DNA from: Datura wrightii
Taxonomy: Eukaryota; Streptophyta; Magnoliopsida; Solanales; Solanaceae
Length of the DNA: 64,000 bases
Reading direction: 5' to 3'
NCBI GenBank assembly: GCA_035772735.1
Contig: JASDFA010000007.1
Coordinates: 71,896,501 to 71,960,500, forward strand
In this document: positions 57,380 through 64,000 of the stretch, piece after piece
How the letters are laid out: every line of letters begins with the position of its first letter
Position numbering within the stretch: position 1 is the first letter of the stretch
Made by a program: the position numbers and the translations under genes
The notes under the pieces: generated by a model
The model's database searches: none
The model's input: only the letters and a program-made list of their open reading frames with translations
Told to the model about the DNA's origin: nothing

Positions 57380-59051
57380 TGATGTGCTGTAGTTTTATGG
57401 AACTTTCGACGGTTAAAACTAAGAAAATATGCTAATCCTAGGTATGTTTATATAGGTATGATGTATTTTGTGTTAAGTGTTGCAGGACAATACATTCGAA
57501 AGGTGAAATGGGGAAAATAAACCAAAAATGGGCCAAGTGTGGAAATAAGGCTGGTCAGAAGTCGTTACCAATGGAAACAACTTGTCCTAAGAATCGTTGT
57601 GTCTAGAGTGGCTAGACATCAGAGGATGAATTTTCACAAGGTTTGGTGATGGGCAGATAGAATGACTCGTCAAGTTTGACAACAAACTGTTATGTGCGTT
57701 GTTGGAATTGGAAGAAAAAATTGATCAAATAAATGAGAGACTTGGCAAGAAAAGCAACGAGTCATCACATGACTTAACGGCTCGTTATGAGAAATCATCA
57801 GCGGAAGTCCAGAAAAGGAGCAGAATACTAAGTGTCAGGACAAAATGATTTAACAAGTCTTCATGAGGCTCAATGACTTGTCATGAGAAGACGTGGTCAG
57901 ATATTCAGAACACAAGAAATTCAAGTCCCAAAGGCAACAGAAGACCTAATGACTCGTTGAATCACTTAACGATTCATCGGTTGAGCCGTAATTAAGAATG
58001 AAGATTTGCTGGAAATGACCCGTCATGATTCACAATGACTTGTTTGGCCACCTAACGAGTCATCATCACTGCCGACCTGTCTTCCTTGTTTAGTTAGGAA
58101 AGGGATTTATTTTATTTCTATAAATACTTTATTTAGGTTTCTTCAATTTATGACTTTTTACCATAGTTTTGAGATTGTTATTCAATATTGGAGTCGAAGA
58201 AACATATTGTCTTTATTTTTTCTTGGGTTTTTGAGATTCAAACAACCTTTGATTGTTGATTTTGGGTTCTTGTTGATTAATTCAAGAAGTGTGATTTCTT
58301 CTACACTTACTTGTAAGTTTATAATTATGATTTCTATTGAAATTTTTGATTAGTAGCTAAATCCCATAACTAGGGTTATGAGAACCATGATGAATTAACA
58401 AACGTAGGCAAAATATTTAGTAATTCTTGAATGGGGTTTGTGCATGTATTGTTCTTCCCTTTGTTTTAAATGCTTCTCAATGATTGCGAACGTAAGAAAT
58501 TGCCTTATTCTTACTCACTGGGCAAAGGGGGTAATGAATTGGAAAAGGAATTAACAATAGAGATTTGAGGCTATCAACCCTCATCTAATAGCTTGACCTT
58601 CTCTGGGAATAGCTAATCTGATATCTAAGGTAAGGGTAAGTCAAGTGAACACTTGTATATGAATCAAGTTGTGTGGTGATAATCATCTAATTAAGGGACC
58701 AACCATTTATGTGAAGTTAACTTACCGATATTGTATGTTAAACACTAGAATAGATCACTATTATAATTAATCTTGCGTAGTTATAAAATCATGGGAAACA
58801 CAATCCTAGTCACTTCATTCACTGAATACAATTAATTTTAACATTGAAATACTCACTGCTACGTACTATTTTCAATTATTTCTTGTTACAAACCCCCCAT
58901 AGGAAATAAGTATATTGATAGTAATAGTAAACGCATTAACCGAGGTCCTTACCATATTCCTCGTGGGATTTGACCTGAACCCTTGTTGGGTTATATATTT
59001 TAACATTGACCACTTTATATCTCATTTTGAGGTGTAATTTAGGTGACATCA
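57380..59051 (+). repeat. ATH-D 3' LTR
   Basis: 1672 bp, TGATGTGCTG...GGTGACATCA. Motif array at about 57545-58070, TATA box TATAAATA at 58119-58126 and U5 box at 58958-58982. The last 460 bases recur inverted at 63537-64000. Confidence 0.88.
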
Positions 59052-60070
59052 GTATCTGGTGTTCAACCTTAACCTACTGGCAATTAGGACACTTAGCCAT
59101 AAATTCTATTATATCCCTCTTCATGTCATTCCACCAATAGAATTTCTGTAGATGATGATACATCTAAGGGCCACCTGGGTAAATCGAATACTGAGAATTG
59201 TGGGCTTCTGTCAATATCTGCTTCCTTAGATCATCTACATCTGGAACACAGAAGCGATTCCGGTAATGAAGCACACCATCTCCCCTTTTGAAGAAAACCT
59301 CCACCCCTTTCTTGAGGACTTCTTCCTTAAACTTACGAAAATCAGATCATCATCCTGCTTTGCCTTAACATCCATCATAAGAGAAAATTCTGAACCATTC
59401 TAAACTATAACCCCACCGTTGGCTGAATAAACCAGACGAACTCCCAAATGAGAAGCCTGTGAACATCACGAACCAATTTTTTCTTCTTATCCTCAATGTG
59501 AGCAACACTATTCATGGATAATCCACAAAGGGCATCGATCACTACATTGGCTTTACCCAGATGATACAAGATGCTCATATAATAATATTTCAACAACTCA
59601 AGCTATCTTCTCTGAAGTAGATTTAAATCCTTCTAACTAAACACATACTGAAGGCTTTTTTTGGTCAGTAAACACATCCACAAGAACACCATAAAGATAG
59701 TGCCTCCAAAATTTTAAGGCAAAAACTATTGCGGCCAACTCAAGATCATGAGTCAGGTAATTCTTCTCATGACCCTTAAAGCTATCTAGAAGCATAGGTT
59801 ATAACCTCACCATGTTGAATCAACACATAAGCAAGGCTAATTTTGGAGGCATCGCAATAAACCACGAACCCATCTGAGCCCTCTAGTAGAGTCAAAATTG
59901 GAGTAGAAGTGAGCCGACTCTTCAACTCCTGAAAACTCTTCTTACAAGCATCAGAACACTGATGTTTGACTTTATTCTGAGTTAATCTAGACATAGGAGA
60001 AGCAATAGAGGAAAAACCCTCCACAAAGCCATTTATAGTAACCGGCTAAACCTAAGAAACTACTAATGTT
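59052..60070 (-). pseudogene. pol: TEK-4 pol: RNase H and integrase start
   Basis: RNase H motifs YCDAS (near 59855) and SILYHLGKANVV (near 59560) are followed by the integrase zinc-binding Cys pair (KCPNC, near 59085-59100). Stops and frameshifts at 59405, 59600 and around 59780. The segment ends at the ATH-D LTR. Confidence 0.82.
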
Positions 60071-60750
60071 TGATAGAGAGATGGCTCTAGGCCAGTTCTT
60101 AACTGCTTCAGTCTTTTGAGGATCAACCCAAATACCCTCGATGGAGATAATATGACCAAGTAATGCTATTAATTTTAACCAGAATTCACACTTGCTGAAC
60201 TTAGCGAATAACTAGTGATCTTTGAGAATTTGTAAGACAATCTTCAAATAGTGCGCATACTCATCCTCGCTCTGAGAATATATAAGGATGTCATCTATGA
60301 AAATAATGATGTATATGTAAAAATACTATTTGAACACTCTATTCATCAAGTCCATAAAAGTTGTAGGAGCATTCGTTAACCCAAAATACATAACAAAAAA
60401 TTCATAGTGACCACATCAAGTTCTGAAAGCTATCTTTAGAATATCAGATTCTCTAACTCTGAGCTGATGATAGCCGGATCTGAGGTCTATCTTTGAAATG
60501 AAAATAGCATCCTGAAGATGATCGAACAAGTTATCAATCATAGGAATGGGATACTTATTCTTGACTGTGACTTTGCTTAGCTGACGGTAATTGATGCACA
60601 TTCTAAAAGAACTGTCCTTTTTAAGCACAAAAAGAACTAGAGCACCCTATGAAAAGATGTTGGGTCTGATAAACCCTTCATTTAAGAGGTATTTTAGTTG
60701 AACTTTCAACTCCTTAAGCTCAACTAGAGTCATTCTGTAGAAGGAATTTA
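60071..60750 (-). pseudogene. pol: TEK-4 pol: reverse transcriptase
   Basis: Segments CINYRQLSKVTVKNKYP, SKIDLRSGYHQLRVRES and an intact Phe-Ile-Asp-Asp box (about 60286-60297) are clear. Several in-frame stops lie between 60300 and 60420. Confidence 0.82.
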
Positions 60751-61350
60751 GATAGGCTGGGTATCTAGAAGAAGGTCTATTCCAAAGTCAATTTCATGAT
60801 TGGAAGGGACTTCAAAAAACACTTCTGGAAACTCATTCACAACTGAAACTAACTGAAGGGTTAGGGCTTCGGACCTGGAATCCTTAACCCAAACTAGATG
60901 GTAAATACAACCCTTAGAGATCATTTTCCCAGCCTTAAGGTAAGGGACAAATCGACCTATAGGCGCTGAGGTACTACTCTTCCATTCTAAGACTAGTTCA
61001 TTAGCAAATTGGAACCTAACGACTCTGGTCCTACAGTTAATTGAGCCATAAAATGAGTGTGACCAATCCATGCCAAGAATGGTATCAAAATCAAGCATAT
61101 CTAACTCTACTAGATCAACTTTGGTAATTTTTTGAAAAACTGAGATTGCGCAATTTTTGTATACATTTTTAGCTATGACTGATTCACCAACAGAAGTAGA
61201 GATTAAGAAGGTTTCTAAGAGGACTTCAGGACTGATATCAAAATTTACTACAATATAAGGAGTCATGAAGGAAAGTGTGGCTCCTGAATCTAACAATGCA
61301 TATATATCTAACTGAAAGACTCGTAACATACTAGTGACTACATCAGACAA
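60748..61350 (-). pseudogene. TEK-4 protease
   Basis: The best-kept domain of this copy: 200 uninterrupted codons with the active site Leu-Asp-Ser-Gly-Ala-Thr (near 61285), FDTILGMDWSH and ISKGCIYHLVWVKD, continuing to the IDFGIDLLLDTQPI lead-in of RT. It is unlikely to be expressed, because gag and RT on either side are broken. Confidence 0.85.
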
Positions 61351-62530
61351 GCTCTCCTGATTCTAGTGAGATGACAAGGCATAGAAGCGATTCTGGCACT
61401 AACCACCACCCATACCAGAAGAAGTACCGTGCTGACTTGGGCAACCTGAAGGGGCTACTATAGTAGTGGATTGAGTCTTTCCATATCTGGCTAAAGGGAA
61501 ATCTCTCAACCTATGGTCCATTTGACCACACCTAAAATAACCTTCCTTGCCAAGACGACACTCACTTGGTTATTGTTACAACACCTAGGATATGATGGAA
61601 AAGTGCAACTACAGGAAATATTATATTAAGACTTGGAGCAAGATGCTTTCTGATCAAAATGGGGCCTGGGAGAATGAGCACTAGCCGATAAAGGTGTTAG
61701 AGCTGAAGATTTCTGCTGATACTATGAGCATTTCCATCGCCTAACCTCTATTGAGAATAGTCAAAATTACCTATTCTGGCCTTTTTGTTCACCTTCTCTC
61801 TATCCTTGAGTTTCTCGCTTTCAATCTGTTGGGCATAAGTCATAAGTCGGGAGATATTCATATCTCAGATGTGCATAGAGGTCCTGCACTCCATAACCAC
61901 CAAATCTGAGACACCCGAAATAAATTTTATCATTCAAGTCCTTGGCTTAGGAACCATCTCTAGAGCATACTTGGAGACCTGGGTAAACTTCAGAGAATAC
62001 TCTTTTATAGACAAGTTCCCCTACTTCAAGTTAATGAACTCTTCTACCTTTCTTTCCCTAAACACACGGGGGAAGAACCTGTCCGGAAATATAGTCATAA
62101 ACTCATCCCAATCAACTGAGCCTGCATAAAGATGTCTACCTTTTTTATTTCTATTTGTACCAAGCTGGGACACACCCTTCAACTGATATATGATCAAGTC
62201 TGCACTTGCAACTGGAGTAGTGCCCATAATTCAAGTAATCTTCTAAACCTTATCGATGAAATCTTATGGATCCTCATCCACCTTAAAACCATATAACTCT
62301 GAAGGGTTCATCCGAGTGAAGTCCCACACCCTAGCTGCAGCTGTATTTCCATTAGGATTAGTAGTTGCAACATCTTGCTGATTGACCCAATTGGTCATGG
62401 AATGAGCAAACATTTGAAATGCAGCCCTGAGCTCAGCATGTTAACTTGTTCATTCTGAGGGTTTGCCGGTGGGGCTTGCTGGTTCCTGCTGTCGTTTCTC
62501 CTTTTGTTTACTCTACTAGGAGGCTTCTCT
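61351..62530 (-). pseudogene. gag: TEK-4 gag
   Basis: The capsid motif VDWDEFMTIFPDRFFP (near 62060-62120) and a decayed Cys/His nucleocapsid region (about 61500-61570) are recognisable. The start codon of the PPSR N-terminus near 62520 reads AAG rather than ATG. Confidence 0.75.
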
Positions 62531-62739
62531 GTAAATGCATAAAGCACGAATTAGAAGAATAATTAGAGTTTACACTCTATCACACGATATGAATGATGAA
62601 TGAAGTGAGACTTTTATCAAATGTTTCATAGCCTCTTCCTCATAAGTTTGGAGTGCTTTACACCCATGAAGAAGACTCTACCTAACACGATTTTAAAACA
62701 TCCTAGGGCCTTTTATACCTAATACTCTTATACCAAGTT

Positions 62740-63536
62740 TGTCACCACCCAAGTCTACACCCTAGAAGTAACACAGTGGTTAGAGCTACAAGGGACCCCG
62801 AGCTAACCCATGGCATGTCATATTACTAATATGATCGCATTTATAGATAAATTGAATAGAAGCAAACTACATTTACAAAAAATAACTTTCTGAGTAATGA
62901 AATAGTCTGAATTAACTCAACAAAATGAATACTAATTCTGACACCAAAACATAAAGCTGAGACTACTATTTGTCTATCTGAGAGCTTCTACTAACTGATG
63001 AGTTATTGGGAGAAGTCCCCAACTAACTCTGAAAGTCTGGAACTAAATATGAGAACAAAGATAACTGAAAAATAAACATAACTCTAGCCCTCAAATAATG
63101 AGGACTTACCACTAATAGCTGTTAATGGGCACCAAATCGAAGCTAACTGTGATACTACGCAGAGTACTTGAACCTATACCATGATAGGATATAGTGAAAG
63201 AGAACTTATGTGGTTAGTACTTTGAATTTATTGAGTATGTGAGATATGCAACTGACTAAATTAAATATACTAATAATCTGAAATGCTATAGTGGATGCAA
63301 ACTGAATCCATAAACTAAACTAAAGTACAATGACCTTATCTGAGATGCATATATACTGACATAGAATAGTAGTCTAAGGATGCATAATGAAAGTATAAGT
63401 AAATTTGATTTCAGGGTCATGTACATATACTGACAACTGATTTTGTAACTTTGACTGAAATTGTAATTGTATTGAGCTGTGGGAGAGACTGTTAACCGAC
63501 AAAAATCACGTGAGGTAAACATGGAGTTTTATGTAT
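62740..63536 (-). repeat. TEK-4 5' LTR, partial
   Basis: Starts at the GTGGTGACA end (62740) and aligns with the TEK-1 and TEK-2 LTRs (for example AAGTCCCCAACTAACTCT for AAGCCCCCAGCTAACTCT) until it is cut by the inverted ATH-D-type LTR. Confidence 0.8.
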
Positions 63537-64000
63537 TGATGTGGCCTAAATTACACCTCGTAAATTATATATAAAGTGGTCGATGTCAAATATAGAACCC
63601 AACTACGGTTGGGTTCGAATCCCACGAGGAATATGACGAGAACTTTGGTTAAGGTGTTTAGCTAATACTATTTGCTTACTTATTTCCTAAGAGGGAATGT
63701 TTGAAACACAAAATAATAAACAAGAGTAAAGACTAGTAGATGATTAAGTCAATTTTGGTTGTATTCAATCAACAAAGTGACTAGGATTATGTTCCCCATG
63801 ACTTCATAACCACAAGGGGTGTATACTAGTGATTTATTTTGGAGTTTAGCATGCAATATTGGTAAGTTACATTAACCTAAATGGTTGGTCCCCTATCTAG
63901 ACTCTTATCACCACGCAACTTGGTCCCTATACGGGTGTATGCTTAACTAATGTTACTCTTAATATCGGATTAGCTATTCCCCGACAAGGTCAAGCTATTA
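63537..64000 (-). repeat. ATH-D-family LTR, inverted, incomplete at window edge
   Basis: Reverse complement of the 3' end of the ATH-D LTR (TGATGTGGCCTAAATTACACC matches the complement of 59031-59051). It contains the U5 box as GGGTTCGAATCCCACGAGG (63611-63629). It continues beyond the window, so solo LTR or full element cannot be told. Confidence 0.85.

Larger units (their letters stand above)
39859..59051 (+). mobile_element. ATH-D: Athila-type element of a second subfamily
   Basis: Order: 5' LTR (truncated), RNase H remnant, integrase (split by TEK-3), hairpins, spacer arrays, ORF3, 3' UTR, polypurine tract and 3' LTR. gag, protease and RT are deleted. LTR sequence and motif type differ from ATH-A/B, but gene order, hairpin and ORF3 agree. 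Flanking bases (GTATAC before, GTATC after) match only loosely, and the outer flanks come from different contexts. Confidence 0.82.
59052..63536 (-). mobile_element. TEK-4: chromovirus fragment
   Basis: Minus-strand order: partial 5' LTR (63536-62740), degenerate primer site (about 62722-62735), gag, protease, RT, RNase H and the start of integrase, cut at 59052 by the ATH-D 3' LTR. Highly decayed, with many stops in each domain. Confidence 0.85.

Noticed and set aside
63611..63640. Possible tRNA gene from the GGTTCGAATCC box
   Set aside because: No A box, acceptor stem or cloverleaf can be formed around it; it is part of the ATH-D LTR.

Overview
The window is plant nuclear DNA, most likely heterochromatin of a large Solanaceae genome (inferred from the resemblance of the polyproteins to nightshade Athila and Tekay elements; species not determinable). 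I found no host gene, RNA gene or CRISPR array. Almost everything is nested, decayed Ty3/gypsy LTR retrotransposon. Element labels below are mine. Two lineages are present. Athila-type elements (ATH-A, ATH-B, ATH-D) have a tRNA-Asp-type primer site, an extra ORF3 after pol and no chromodomain. Chromoviruses, probably Tekay/Del (TEK-1 to TEK-4), have an initiator-Met-tRNA-type primer site, a DPGAT-type protease and, in TEK-3, an integrase chromodomain. Layout: 1-6745 is ATH-A (+), entered inside protease and truncated before its 3' LTR. 6746-15423 is TEK-1 (-), cut by two ATH-A/B-family solo LTRs (7497-8907 and 11940-13360). 15424-35264 is TEK-2 (-), whose gag holds the complete 11 kb ATH-B element (16551-27625, - strand, perfect GCTAG target duplication). 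A 4,234-bp tandem duplication then repeats ATH-B gag and 5' LTR plus TEK-2 gag and LTR start (junction at 28928/28929). 35265-37332 is AT-rich unassigned DNA. 37333-39732 is a TEK-3-like solo LTR. 39859-59051 is ATH-D (+), with complete TEK-3 (41474-51003, +) inside its integrase. 59052-63536 is part of TEK-4 (-), and 63537-64000 is the start of an inverted ATH-D-type LTR. How the parts work together: each element would be transcribed from its LTR, primed by a tRNA at the LTR edge, and make gag, protease, RT, RNase H and integrase. Every copy here is broken, many by CAG-to-TAG or CGA-to-TGA changes typical of methylated cytosine decay. The most interesting signal is regulatory. The ATH-A/B and ATH-D LTRs carry GC-rich arrays of odd-length palindromes upstream of a TATA box, and each subfamily repeats its own array in the pol-ORF3 spacer, followed in ATH-A and ATH-B by a conserved candidate leader intron ending just before the ORF3 ATG. 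A second ATH-D-like motif, ACGASTCGT (close to the bZIP/GCN4 core TGASTCA), is shared by the LTRs of several Tekay families. A small hairpin with compensatory changes follows integrase in all Athila copies.
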